64,000 nt of DNA from Croceibacterium atlanticum (GTDB taxonomy: Bacteria > Pseudomonadota > Alphaproteobacteria > Sphingomonadales > Sphingomonadaceae), in NCBI RefSeq assembly GCF_001008165.2, contig NZ_CP011452.2:62001-126000 (forward strand), read 5' to 3'. The notes under the pieces are model-generated. The model was not told where the DNA came from and made no database searches. It saw only the letters and a program-made list of their open reading frames with translations. Every line of letters begins with the position of its first letter. Positions within the stretch are counted from its first letter, which is position 1. This document shows, piece after piece, positions 20,990 through 29,470 of the stretch. The position numbers and the translations under genes were made by a program.

Positions 20990-21028
20990 AAAAGCGGTTG
21001 CGTTAATTACAAACGCAACCGCTTTTTT
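20990..21028 (+). terminator. Rho-independent terminator of the alpha operon
   Basis: AAAAGCGGTTGCGT (20990-21003) pairs with ACGCAACCGCTTTT (21013-21026) and continues into a T run. A complete intrinsic terminator; it ends 15 bases before the start codon of the next gene, so that gene's promoter must overlap or lie within it, or some read-through occurs. Confidence 0.9.
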
Positions 21029-21043
21029 GTGTCCGGAGTGTTC

Positions 21044-23182
21044 ATGCGTTTGCAGATTGCCGCGGCCCTTGCCGCAACCCTGGTTTTTCCCGCACAGGCT
21101 CAGGACATGACCGCACCAGATTATCCCGAAACGCGCCGAGGCGGCGTGGTGGAAACCCTGTTTGGCGAGGAAATCGCCGATCCCTATCGCTGGCTGGAGG
21201 ATGATGTCCGCAACAGCGCGGATGTCGCCGATTGGGTGGAGCGGCAGAATCGCGTTACGGACGCATATCTAGAGAAGCTTCCCGCCCGCGATTGGTTCGC
21301 GGAACGGATTGGGCAGCTCTATGATTTTGAGCGGTTTTCCACGCCGGTGGAGAAAGGCGGGCGCTATTTCTACACCCGCAATTCGGGCCTGCAGAACCAG
21401 AGCCCGCTCTATGTGATGGATAGTCTGGATGGCGAGCCGCGCCTCTTGCTCGATCCCAATGAGTGGGCCGAGGATGGTGCCACGGCGCTTTCGGGCTGGA
21501 AGCCATCGGCCGATGGCACGAAGCTGCTTTACAGCGTGCAGGATGGCGGAACGGATTGGCGCATCCTGCGTGTTCTGGATGTTGAGACCGGCAAGGCGCT
21601 GGAAGACGAGATACGCTGGGCGAAATTTACGGGCCTGTCCTGGATCGGTTCCGAAGGCTTCCTTTATTCGCGCTTTCCGGAACCGGAGGAGGGCGAGGAC
21701 TTCCAGGCGCTGAACTACAAACAGGCGGTTTATTATCACCGCGTAGGAACTCCGCAGAGTGAGGACCAGCTGGTTTATTCCACGCCGGATCACCCTGATT
21801 ACAATCATGGCGCGGGCGTCACCAGTGACGGGCGCTGGGCGATCATCACCAGTTCCATCGGGACCGATGCGCGTTACGAGGTCCATGTCATCGATCTCGC
21901 CGCACGAGCAGAAAAGGGCTGGCAGGCCCGCCCGCTTGTCACCGGTTTCGAAAACGCCTGGAGCGTGGTGGACGGGATCGGCGGCAAGTTATGGGTCGTC
22001 ACCAACAAGGATGCTCCCCGCTATCGCGTCCTGTCTATCGATCTCGATAGTAAGAGCCCGGAATGGGCCGAAGTGGTGCCGCATATGGAGCAGCCAATCG
22101 ATGGGGCCTCCATCGTCGGCAACCGGCTGATCCTGACCTATCTGAAGGATGCCAGTTCACTTGCCCGCGTATTCGCTCTTTCGGGCGAGGAAATGGCGCC
22201 GATAGACCTGGCAGGCATCGGTTCGGTCGGCGGGTTTACCGGCAGGCCGGACGATAAGGAAACGTTCTACAGCTTCACCAGCTTCAACCGTCCGGCGACG
22301 ATCTATCGCCTTGATCTGGAAACGGGTGAACGGACCGTCTTCGCGGAACCGAAACTTGCCTTCGATCCGGATGATTTCCTGGTCGAGCAGCGTTTCTACA
22401 CTTCGAAAGACGGCACGGTGGTGCCGATGTTCATCATGCGGCGCAAGGATGTGGCAGATAGCGGCAAGCCGGTGCCGACCCTGCTTTACGGTTATGGCGG
22501 TTTCGACGTTTCGCTGACCCCTGGTTTCTCGGCCAGTCGGATGGCCTGGGTGCAGGCAGGCGGCGCCTTCGCGCTCGCCAATATTCGCGGCGGCGGGGAA
22601 TATGGCAAGGCGTGGCATGATGCCGGGCGGCTCGCCAACAAGCAGAACGTGTTCGATGATTTCATCGCCGCGGGCGAATATCTGAAGGCGGAAGGCATCG
22701 CTTCCGCAGACGGGCTTGCCATACAGGGCGGGTCCAATGGCGGCCTTCTGGTCGGCGCCGTGTCCAACCAGCGGCCCGATCTGTTTGCTGCCGGAAATGC
22801 GGCAGTGGGCGTGATGGACATGCTGCGTTTCGACCGCTGGACCGCCGGCCGGTACTGGGTGGATGATTACGGCTATCCGTCCAAGGAAGAGGATTTCCGT
22901 ATTCTGCGCAGCTATTCCCCCTATCATAACATTACCCCGCGCACGCCCTATCCGGCGCTGCTGGTGACCACGGCGGATACGGATGACCGGGTGGTGCCCG
23001 GTCACAGCTTCAAATATACGGCTGCGCTGCAGGCGGCGGATCTGGGGCCGAAACCGCAATTGATCCGGATCGAAACGCGGGCAGGGCATGGATCGGGGAA
23101 GCCGACGGACAAGGCGATAGAGGAAGCATCCGATATCGCGGCATTTCTTGCATACTGGACGGGCCTGACACCTGTGGAATAG
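21044..23182 (+). CDS. Secreted prolyl oligopeptidase (S9A family)
   Basis: 712 residues from the ATG at 21044, preceded by CCGGAG; residues 1-19 (MRLQIAAALAATLVFPAQA) are a signal peptide, so it acts in the periplasm or outside. The N-terminal part is a seven-bladed propeller (about 75-430), the C-terminal part an alpha/beta hydrolase. The catalytic serine is in GGSNGG (about S564), the aspartate in TADTDDRVVP (about D647) and the histidine in RAGHGSGKP (about H682). Cleaves short peptides after proline. It directly follows the alpha operon terminator and is not part of that operon. A GTG 15 bases upstream is a less likely start. Confidence 0.93.
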   Translation: MRLQIAAALAATLVFPAQAQDMTAPDYPETRRGGVVETLFGEEIADPYRWLEDDVRNSADVADWVERQNRVTDAYLEKLPARDWFAERIGQLYDFERFSTPVEKGGRYFYTRNSGLQNQSPLYVMDSLDGEPRLLLDPNEWAEDGATALSGWKPSADGTKLLYSVQDGGTDWRILRVLDVETGKALEDEIRWAKFTGLSWIGSEGFLYSRFPEPEEGEDFQALNYKQAVYYHRVGTPQSEDQLVYSTPDHPDYNHGAGVTSDGRWAIITSSIGTDARYEVHVIDLAARAEKGWQARPLVTGFENAWSVVDGIGGKLWVVTNKDAPRYRVLSIDLDSKSPEWAEVVPHMEQPIDGASIVGNRLILTYLKDASSLARVFALSGEEMAPIDLAGIGSVGGFTGRPDDKETFYSFTSFNRPATIYRLDLETGERTVFAEPKLAFDPDDFLVEQRFYTSKDGTVVPMFIMRRKDVADSGKPVPTLLYGYGGFDVSLTPGFSASRMAWVQAGGAFALANIRGGGEYGKAWHDAGRLANKQNVFDDFIAAGEYLKAEGIASADGLAIQGGSNGGLLVGAVSNQRPDLFAAGNAAVGVMDMLRFDRWTAGRYWVDDYGYPSKEEDFRILRSYSPYHNITPRTPYPALLVTTADTDDRVVPGHSFKYTAALQAADLGPKPQLIRIETRAGHGSGKPTDKAIEEASDIAAFLAYWTGLTPVE

Positions 23183-23185
23183 TTG

Positions 23186-23211
23186 TTCAGGAAACTGATC
23201 CTATTCCTGAA
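23186..23211 (+). other. Perfect inverted repeat after the prolyl oligopeptidase gene
   Basis: TTCAGGAA (23186-23193) and TTCCTGAA (23204-23211) start four bases after the stop codon. No T tract, and AT-rich for the area; could be a 3' mRNA stem or an operator for the following gene. Confidence 0.35.
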
Positions 23212-23313
23212 TATATCCTGTCCGTGCAATTCAGGCCCGGCCCAGTGACGAGAGGCTAGAACCATCCTCATCCGGCGCAATCCGGCGACCCGGACGAATT
23301 GAGGATTTAGCCC

Positions 23314-23877
23314 ATGATGACCATTAGCAAGGCCCTGGTCGGAACATTTGCCGCAGGCGCGATGGCGATGGCCTCTGCCAGTCCGACTCTCGCGCAGGAT
23401 CGGCGTCACCATCGGGACAATGACGGGATCGATGCCGGGGATGTGATCGCCGGCGCCCTGATCATTGGCGGGATCGCCGCCGTGGCCGCTGCCGCCAGTA
23501 ATCGCGACGACCGCCGCTATCGCGACAGGCGCTATCGTGACCGCGATTATCGCGACAATCCGCGCAATGCGGTGGAGCAATGCGTCCGCGCAGCGGAACG
23601 CACGGCCAATCGCTATTCCTATGGCGGCCGCTCCAAGGTGACGGATATTCGCGACGTCGACCGCAAGAGCAATGGCTACAAGATCAAGGGCCGCATTGCC
23701 GTGAACCAGAATGGCCGCGACTGGCGCCGGGGGGACCGCAATTATGGCCGTGGCTGGGATAATGACTATCGTGGCTGGAACGATCGCTATCGCGGTTATG
23801 ACAGCGGGCGGTTTACCTGCCGCGTGAAATATGGCCGCGTTGTCGATATCGATTATAGCGGCATCAGGGGGCTGTAA
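23314..23877 (+). CDS. Secreted glycine-zipper, Arg/Tyr/Asp-rich protein of unknown function
   Basis: 187 residues. A signal peptide ends near ASPTLAQ (residue 28). Then a His/Asp/Arg stretch (DRRHHRDNDG), a short hydrophobic glycine-zipper-like segment DVIAGALIIGGIAAVAAAAS, and a long tail of RYRDR, RGWDN and YRGYD repeats with two cysteines. It is a tandem paralogue of the next gene: both share DAGD-(I/V)-AG-(A/V)-LI-GGIAAVA and an acidic/Arg-Tyr region. Probably in the cell envelope; no known function. The C-terminal RFTCRVKYGRVVDIDYSG may form a small domain matched by FSCWIGNDGRIRDVTV in the neighbour. Confidence 0.7.
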   Translation: MMTISKALVGTFAAGAMAMASASPTLAQDRRHHRDNDGIDAGDVIAGALIIGGIAAVAAAASNRDDRRYRDRRYRDRDYRDNPRNAVEQCVRAAERTANRYSYGGRSKVTDIRDVDRKSNGYKIKGRIAVNQNGRDWRRGDRNYGRGWDNDYRGWNDRYRGYDSGRFTCRVKYGRVVDIDYSGIRGL

Positions 23878-23987
23878 CGGCCTCTACCGGCCGGGAAAGG
23901 CGGTTCAGGCAGATGCGCCTGCGCCGCCTGGCCTGTTCAGACGGGGAGCGCGGCATGGCCGCCTCCGGCAATGCAAGGGATGGTGCA

Positions 23988-24737
23988 ATGGCACTGGGAA
24001 CAAACCGCCTGGCCGCTGCGAGCGCGCTTGCCGCAGCCCTTTCCATGGCCGCGACACCGGCAGCGGCGATCGGCCTGCCGGGGCCTGCGGGCGAGACGCG
24101 CATACATGATGGCGATATGGCAAGTGCGTATCACCGCCGCCATCGCCATCATCGCGGCGGGGGAGTGGATGCGGGCGACATATTGGCCGGGGTTCTGATC
24201 CTGGGCGGTATTGCCGCCGTGGCCAGCGCCGCCAGCCAGTCCGGCGACCGGCAGGAGCGCTATCCCGAGCGGGAACCCTATCCCTCGCGGCCGGACTATA
24301 ACCGGGCCGGCAATGCCAGTGGTCCGCAGACCCGCGGATTGGATAATGCGATGGATATCTGCGTGGCCGAAATCCAGCGCGGTGGAGAACGTGTGAGTTC
24401 TGTCGAAAGCGCGGCACGTACCGGGGATGGCTGGAATGTCGGCGGCATATTGCAGGGCGGGGCCAATTTTTCCTGCTGGATCGGGAATGATGGCCGCATC
24501 CGCGATGTCACCGTCCAAGATCGATATGGCGCCGATGAATATGGCGTCCGTTCCCATGACCGGGATCGCTATGGCAGCAACGGCGATGATCGTTCCGCAG
24601 ACCGCGCAGGGGACAATCAGTGGAGCGACGATTACTATAACCGCGCCCGTGACCGCCTGCGTTATTCCACGCCTGACCTTGCGCCCGCAGGGCAAGGCGG
24701 GATTGACGGCGATCTTGACGCGCCGGAGCGTTTCTAG
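23988..24737 (+). CDS. Secreted glycine-zipper paralogue of the preceding gene
   Basis: 249 residues from the ATG at 23988, which has AAGGGA seven bases upstream; the frame is open further 5' but that part lacks a signal peptide. The start MALGTNRLAAASALAAALSM gives a signal peptide ending near PAAAIG. Then HRRHRHHRGGGVDAGDILAG and the hydrophobic segment GVLILGGIAAVASAAS. A middle domain contains the two cysteines (MDICVAEIQRGG and FSCWIGNDGR), followed by an Asp/Arg/Tyr-rich tail. The spacing of motifs matches the upstream gene, so they arose by duplication. Function unknown. Confidence 0.65.
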   Translation: MALGTNRLAAASALAAALSMAATPAAAIGLPGPAGETRIHDGDMASAYHRRHRHHRGGGVDAGDILAGVLILGGIAAVASAASQSGDRQERYPEREPYPSRPDYNRAGNASGPQTRGLDNAMDICVAEIQRGGERVSSVESAARTGDGWNVGGILQGGANFSCWIGNDGRIRDVTVQDRYGADEYGVRSHDRDRYGSNGDDRSADRAGDNQWSDDYYNRARDRLRYSTPDLAPAGQGGIDGDLDAPERF

Positions 24738-25372
24738 CTCTCGCCCTCTGCCTTGCCCTCGCGCGAATAGATGGGCAGTTCGATCCGCCAGACCATGGCC
24801 GCGCCGCGCAACAGGAAGCCGGCCATTGCCGCAACCGCCCAGACCGGCCTCTGCGGCAGGTCCAGATAGATGCCCAGCGCGCAGAGCGTGGCGGCCAGGG
24901 CGGCGGCTGTGACATAGAGTTCCGGCCGCATCAGGATCGAAGGCACGCCGGCCAGCACGTCGCGAATGATCCCGCCCACGCAGCCCGATACGATGCCCAG
25001 GATCACTGCCGGCAGGGGCGCGACGCCGAATGTCAGCGCCTTGGCAGTGCCGAGCACGGCAAAGGCGGCCAGGCCGAGCGCATCCGCCCATTCCAGCAGA
25101 TGACCTTCCCACCAGCGGCGCGGCGTGAACCAGGCGATCAGCGCGACCAGCATGATGACCGGCGCCACCCATGGATCGCGCAGCCAGAATACCGGCGCTT
25201 CGATCAGCAGATCGCGCAAGGTTCCCCCGCCGACCCCGGTGACCAATGCGAAGAAGGCCATGGTGACGAAGGTCTGCCGCAATTGCGCGGCAACCAGCGC
25301 GCCGCTCAGCGCGAAGACGGCAGTGCCCGCGAGATCGAGCAGCGGAGGCAGGGCGGTGGCCGTGGTGGTCAA
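24734..25372 (-). CDS. TRIC-like (UPF0126/YicG) cation channel family membrane protein
   Basis: 212 residues with about seven hydrophobic segments in two similar halves. The half repeats are marked by ALSGALVAAQ with GVGGGTLRDLL in the first and GIVSGCVGGIIRDVLAG in the second; the GGxxRD motif is the family hallmark. Prokaryotic relatives of this family include trimeric potassium-permeable channels. The proposed start is TTG at 25372, whose TTGA overlaps the stop of the PepSY gene; GAGG lies just upstream. An extended frame further 5' lies inside the neighbouring gene. It converges with the glycine-zipper gene, overlapping by 4 bp. Confidence 0.75.
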   Translation of the reverse strand: MTTTATALPPLLDLAGTAVFALSGALVAAQLRQTFVTMAFFALVTGVGGGTLRDLLIEAPVFWLRDPWVAPVIMLVALIAWFTPRRWWEGHLLEWADALGLAAFAVLGTAKALTFGVAPLPAVILGIVSGCVGGIIRDVLAGVPSILMRPELYVTAAALAATLCALGIYLDLPQRPVWAVAAMAGFLLRGAAMVWRIELPIYSREGKAEGES

Positions 25373-26061
25373 ATCGTTGTCCTCACGCGTGATTTGCGTC
25401 GGCGGAACAGCAGGATGCAGCCCAGCATGGACCCGGCCACGCCCAATGCGGCGAACAGGATCAGGACCGGGTGGTGCATGTCTTCCCGTCCTTGCAAATC
25501 CATGATGTGCAGGCCCCACATGAAATCATAGAACCGCCACCAGCTTGTGCGCAGGGCCAGTACTTCGCCCGTGGCATCGTCCACATAAACATGGGTGCCA
25601 TCGGCAAAGCGGGCCTGCCACGCCGCGCGCCCTGCACGATAATCCATCGGCGCTTCGCCCGGCGCAAAATACCTCATTTCCGCCAGCGCCGCATCGCCGC
25701 GATAGGCGCTTTCGGCGACCAGGCGCGCCTTTTCCTGGGTCATCGGTGCGTCCAGCGAACCGTCGAGGGCCGAATAGCTATAACGCGCGCCGCGTGCGGT
25801 GGTGACGATCCACGCCGGCCCTTCCGGCTTCTGGATCAATTCTGCGGACAGGATCGGTTCGCCCACGCGGGGCACGGCCAGCTGTGCCGGATCTATTTTG
25901 CGTTCAATGGCGCTGCGCAGATGGTCGCCCCGCGTTTCCTCGATCGGGCGTGCGATCATGGCCAGCCCGCTGATTGTCCAGATCAGGAACGGAACGCCGA
26001 TCAGCCATCCAAGCCAGATGTGCCAGCGGGCAAAGCGCTGCATGATGCGTAGGCGTGCCAT
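25369..26061 (-). CDS. PepSY-associated membrane protein
   Basis: 230 residues. An N-terminal membrane segment (IWLGWLIGVPFLIWTISGLA) is followed by a periplasmic region of about 150 residues with two PepSY-like repeats (RLVAESAYRG... and THVYVDDATGEVLAL) and a C-terminal membrane segment (PVLILFAALGVAGSMLGCIL) ending in RRRKSR. Related proteins act in iron-siderophore reduction or as envelope redox/protease-inhibitor modules; the role here is not determined. Coupled to the TRIC-like gene through a 3-base overlap. Confidence 0.7.
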   Translation of the reverse strand: MARLRIMQRFARWHIWLGWLIGVPFLIWTISGLAMIARPIEETRGDHLRSAIERKIDPAQLAVPRVGEPILSAELIQKPEGPAWIVTTARGARYSYSALDGSLDAPMTQEKARLVAESAYRGDAALAEMRYFAPGEAPMDYRAGRAAWQARFADGTHVYVDDATGEVLALRTSWWRFYDFMWGLHIMDLQGREDMHHPVLILFAALGVAGSMLGCILLFRRRKSRVRTTI

Positions 26062-26094
26062 GACGGAATGATTATCGCGCCCGTGGCGGCGGCG

Positions 26095-26514
26095 CTAGTC
26101 GGTAGCGAAAAGCTGGCCGAGATCGGCAAAGGCCTTCATCTCGATCGCATTGCCGGACGGATCGCGGAAGAACATGGTCGCCTGTTCCCCCGGCTGCCCT
26201 TCGAAACGAATATAGGGTTCGATTGCGAACTCCAAGCCCGCCGCCCGCAGCCGATCCGCCAGTTCTTTCCAGTCTTCCAGTGTCAGCACGATGCCGAAAT
26301 GCGGCACGGGCACGACATGCCCGTCCACCGGGTTCGAGGCGGCATCTCCGGAGCCTTCCGACAGATGGGCGACAATCTGGTGACCGTAGAAATCGAAATC
26401 GATCCACTGATCGCTGCTGCGCCCTTCCGGACAGCCCATGACTTCGCCCCAGAAATGGCGCGCTTCCGCAAGGTCGCGAACGGGAAAGGCGAGGTGGAAG
26501 GGGCGCAGGGACAT
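26095..26514 (-). CDS. VOC-family (glyoxalase/dioxygenase fold) protein
   Basis: 139 residues from the ATG giving [20 protein letters not shown]. Two beta-alpha-beta-beta-beta modules are visible, with candidate metal ligands: His in RPFHLAFPV, His in VPHFGIVL and Glu in [10 protein letters not shown]. The [11 protein letters not shown] pattern is typical of glyoxalase or extradiol-dioxygenase-like VOC proteins. Substrate not assignable. Starts 5 or 9 codons further upstream are possible. Confidence 0.75.
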   Translation of the reverse strand: MSLRPFHLAFPVRDLAEARHFWGEVMGCPEGRSSDQWIDFDFYGHQIVAHLSEGSGDAASNPVDGHVVPVPHFGIVLTLEDWKELADRLRAAGLEFAIEPYIRFEGQPGEQATMFFRDPSGNAIEMKAFADLGQLFATD

Positions 26515-26620
26515 TTCGTTTCTCATCCGGTGGGCGCGCATCCTGCCACGGGTTCAGGATGAGCGAATCTGGGTGACAGGTCGGGATGGGCGGATAGAGG
26601 CCGGAAGCCAATCTCCGCCC

Positions 26621-26641
26621 ATCCTGAGCTTGCCGAAGGAT
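26621..26641. repeat. REP-like palindrome after lpdA
   Basis: ATCCTGAGCTTGCCGAAGGA plus T, the reverse-oriented form of the CTTCGACAAGCTCAG element, flanked by ATCC/GGAT arms. It lies just 3' of lpdA (stop at 26655) and may protect the mRNA end. Confidence 0.65.
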
Positions 26642-26654
26642 GCGTTAAGCGTCC

Positions 26655-28058
26655 TCAGATATGGATCGGCTTGCCCTGCACGGCCATGGCGGCTTCCTTC
26701 AGCGCTTCCGAATGGGTCGGATGCGCGTGGCAGGTATAGGCGATGTCTTCGCTGGTGGCGCCGAATTCCATCGCCTGCGCGGCCTGTGCGATCATGGTGC
26801 CCGCGACCGAGGCGATCATCCACACGCCCAGAACACGATCCGTTTCCGCATCGGAGATGACTTTCACGAAACCGTCGGGTTCGTGATTGGTCTTGGCGCG
26901 GCTGTTCGCGAGCATCGGGAACTTGCCGACCTTCACCGCGCCCTTTTCCTTCGCGGCTTCCTCCGTCAGGCCGACGCCTGCGAATTCGGGCATGGTATAG
27001 ACGACGCTGGGGATCACATCATGGTTCACGATGCCAGTCTGCCCGGCGATGTTTTCCGCGACGGCCAGGCCTTCATCCTCGGCCTTGTGCGCCAGCATCG
27101 GGCCGGGGATCACGTCGCCAATGGCCCACACGCCGTCCACCTTGGTGCGGAAGGAATGATCGGTTTCGATCTGTCCGCGCGCATTGGTTTCAAGGCCGAT
27201 TGCATCGAGGCCGAGCCCGTCCGTATTCGGCTTGCGGCCGATGGAAACCAGCACGCAATCCGCGGTGATCGTTTCACTGTCGCCGCCATCGGCGGGTTCG
27301 ACAGTCAGCGTGGCCTTCTTGCCCTTGACCGTCACGCCGGTGACCTTGGTCTTGAGCTTCAGTTCCATGCCCTGTTTCTTGAAGATCTTGCCTGCTTCCT
27401 TGCGGATATCGCCATCCATTCCGGGCAGGAGCTGGTCGAGATATTCGACCACGGTCACTTCGGCGCCCAGACGCCGCCAGACCGAGCCGAGTTCCAGCCC
27501 GATGACGCCGCCGCCGATCACGACCATCTTCTTCGGCACGGCGGACAGTTCCAGCGCGCCGGTGGAATCGACCACCACGCCCTTTTCATTGTCCACCTCC
27601 ACGCCGGGCAGCGGGGTCACGGAAGATCCGGTGGCGATGACGATATTCTTCGCCGTCACCGTTTCATCGCCCACTTTCAACGTATGCGCATCGACGAAGC
27701 TGGCATGGTTCTTCAGCCAGGTGACCTTGTTCTTCTTGAACAGGAATTCGATCCCGCCGGTCAGACCCTTCACGGCATCCTTGCGCTGGCCCTGCATCGT
27801 GTCGAGATCCAGTTCCGGTGTGACCTTGATACCCATCCGGGCCATGGTCTTTCCGGCCGCCGCTTCGAAATATTCCGATGCGTGCAGCAATGCCTTGGAG
27901 GGTATGCAGCCGACATTGAGACATGTGCCGCCCAGAGTTTCCCGGCTTTCGGCACAGGCCGTCCTCAGCCCAAGCTGTGCCGCGCGGATCGCCGCGACAT
28001 AGCCGCCGGGACCGGCACCGATAACGAGGACATCATAGTCGTAAGTCTGGTCGCTCAT
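26655..28058 (-). CDS. lpdA: Dihydrolipoamide dehydrogenase (E3)
   Basis: 467 residues from the ATG that gives MSDQTYDYDVLVIGAGPGGY; the 20 codons upstream derive from a REP element and are rejected. E3 reoxidises dihydrolipoamide of the 2-oxoglutarate and pyruvate dehydrogenase complexes with NAD+. FAD-binding GAGPGG is at the N-terminus, the redox disulfide is in GGTCLNVGCIPSK, the NAD-binding GGGVIGLELG is in the middle, and the His-Glu pair is in CHAHPTHSE at the C-terminus. Last gene of the TCA block; three REP copies separate it from sucB. Confidence 0.96.
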   Translation of the reverse strand: MSDQTYDYDVLVIGAGPGGYVAAIRAAQLGLRTACAESRETLGGTCLNVGCIPSKALLHASEYFEAAAGKTMARMGIKVTPELDLDTMQGQRKDAVKGLTGGIEFLFKKNKVTWLKNHASFVDAHTLKVGDETVTAKNIVIATGSSVTPLPGVEVDNEKGVVVDSTGALELSAVPKKMVVIGGGVIGLELGSVWRRLGAEVTVVEYLDQLLPGMDGDIRKEAGKIFKKQGMELKLKTKVTGVTVKGKKATLTVEPADGGDSETITADCVLVSIGRKPNTDGLGLDAIGLETNARGQIETDHSFRTKVDGVWAIGDVIPGPMLAHKAEDEGLAVAENIAGQTGIVNHDVIPSVVYTMPEFAGVGLTEEAAKEKGAVKVGKFPMLANSRAKTNHEPDGFVKVISDAETDRVLGVWMIASVAGTMIAQAAQAMEFGATSEDIAYTCHAHPTHSEALKEAAMAVQGKPIHI

Positions 28059-28074
28059 TGGTCTCTTCCGTCGC

Positions 28075-28103
28075 GCGCGTGCTTCGACAGGCTCAGCACG
28101 CGC
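28075..28103. repeat. REP-like palindrome upstream of lpdA
   Basis: Perfect 9-base stem GCGCGTGCT (28075-28083) and AGCACGCGC (28095-28103) enclosing TCGACAGGCTC, a variant of the CTTCGACAAGCTCAG element. It is 17 bases before the lpdA start codon, so it lies at the edge of its ribosome binding site. Confidence 0.65.
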
Positions 28104-28138
28104 GGGTTTGGTATTCATCCTTCATCCACATCCGCTCA

Positions 28139-28183
28139 GCTGAGCTTGTCGAAGCACGCTCATCCTGAGCTTGTCGAAGGATG
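28139..28183. repeat. Two tandem REP-like palindromes between sucB and lpdA
   Basis: GCTGAGCTTGTCGAAGCACG (28139-28158) and CATCCTGAGCTTGTCGAAGG plus ATG (28161-28183) share the GAGCTTGTCGAAG core. With the copy at 28075 there are three in 110 bp. They start 15 bp after the sucB stop and would be transcribed in the sucB-lpdA message. Confidence 0.7.
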
Positions 28184-28197
28184 TGGCACGGTCCACT

Positions 28198-29445
28198 CTA
28201 CAGGTCGATCAGCATCCGCATCGGATCTTCGATCGCTTCCTTGATGATCTTCAGCGCCGTCACCGCTTCGCGGCCATCGATGATCCGATGGTCATAGCTG
28301 AGAGCGATATACATCATCGGGCGGATCACCACTTCGCCATTCACGGCGACGGGGCGTTCCTCGATCCGGTGCAGGCCCAGCACGGCGCTCTGCGGCGGAT
28401 TGATGATCGGGGTGGACATCAGCGAACCGAATACGCCGCCATTGGAAATGGTGAAGGTGCCGCCGGCCATGTCCTGCATGGTCAGCGCGCCGTCCTTCGC
28501 CTTCTGGCCGTAATCGGCGATCGCCTGTTCCACTTCGGCAAAGCTCATCCGTTCGACATTGCGCACCACCGGCACGACAAGGCCGTTCGGCGCGCTGACC
28601 GCGACGGAGAGATCGACATATTTGTGATAGACGATCTCGTCACCGTCGATCCGGGCGTTGACGGCCGGCACGTCCTTCAGCGCAAGGCAGGCCGCCTTGG
28701 CGAAGAAGCTCATGAAGCCAAGCTTGATATTGTGCTTCTTGGCGAACACGTCCTTGTAGGCAGCGCGCGCTTCCATCACCGCAGTCATGTCCACATCGTT
28801 GAACGTGGTCAGCAGCGCGGCTTCTTCCTGTGCGCCCTTCAGCCGCTTGGCGATGGTCTGGCGCAGACGGGTCATCTTCACCCGTTCTTCCACACGCTCT
28901 CCCTCTGCCGTGGCGGGCGTGGGGGAGGGCGCCGGGGCGGAAGCGGACGGCGCCGGGCTGGACTGCTTCGCCTTGGCGGCGGCAATCACGTCTTCCTTGG
29001 TCAGGCGGCCATCCTTGCCCGTGCCCTTGATCGTGGTCGGATCGACCCCGTGTTCCAACACGGCGCGGCGCACGGCCGGGGAAAGCGTGGTGGAGGCATC
29101 GCCGCCTTCCTCGCCAGAGGGCAGGGCCTCGATCTCTTCCTCGGCGGAGCTGGCCTTTTCAGCCTCGTCCTTGCGCAGATGCGTATCTTCGGGGCCGGAC
29201 TGGGCCTGGCCTTCCTCGATCACCGCGATCACCGCGCCGACTTCCACCGTCTCGCCCACTTCCGCCTTGTAGGCACCCATGATGCCGGCGATGGGCGCGG
29301 GTACTTCCACGGCCACCTTGTCGGTTTCGAGGCTGGCGATCGGTTCATCCAGAGCAACCGCATCGCCGGGCTTCTTCAGCCATTCGCCAATCGTCGCTTC
29401 GGTTACCGATTCCCCCAGTGTGGGGACTTTTACTTCACTGGCCAT
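28198..29445 (-). CDS. sucB: 2-oxoglutarate dehydrogenase E2 (dihydrolipoamide succinyltransferase)
   Basis: 415 residues. One lipoyl domain (residues 1-78) with the lipoylated lysine in [14 protein letters not shown]; an acidic linker; a peripheral-subunit-binding domain (about 110-150, [20 protein letters not shown]); an Ala/Pro/Ser linker; and the catalytic core with [13 protein letters not shown] (His and Asp of the active site) near the C-terminus. Transfers succinyl groups to CoA. It starts 25 bp after sucA. Confidence 0.96.
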   Translation of the reverse strand: MASEVKVPTLGESVTEATIGEWLKKPGDAVALDEPIASLETDKVAVEVPAPIAGIMGAYKAEVGETVEVGAVIAVIEEGQAQSGPEDTHLRKDEAEKASSAEEEIEALPSGEEGGDASTTLSPAVRRAVLEHGVDPTTIKGTGKDGRLTKEDVIAAAKAKQSSPAPSASAPAPSPTPATAEGERVEERVKMTRLRQTIAKRLKGAQEEAALLTTFNDVDMTAVMEARAAYKDVFAKKHNIKLGFMSFFAKAACLALKDVPAVNARIDGDEIVYHKYVDLSVAVSAPNGLVVPVVRNVERMSFAEVEQAIADYGQKAKDGALTMQDMAGGTFTISNGGVFGSLMSTPIINPPQSAVLGLHRIEERPVAVNGEVVIRPMMYIALSYDHRIIDGREAVTALKIIKEAIEDPMRMLIDL

Positions 29446-29470
29446 GTGTCGTTTCCTTCAGGCCTTCCGA

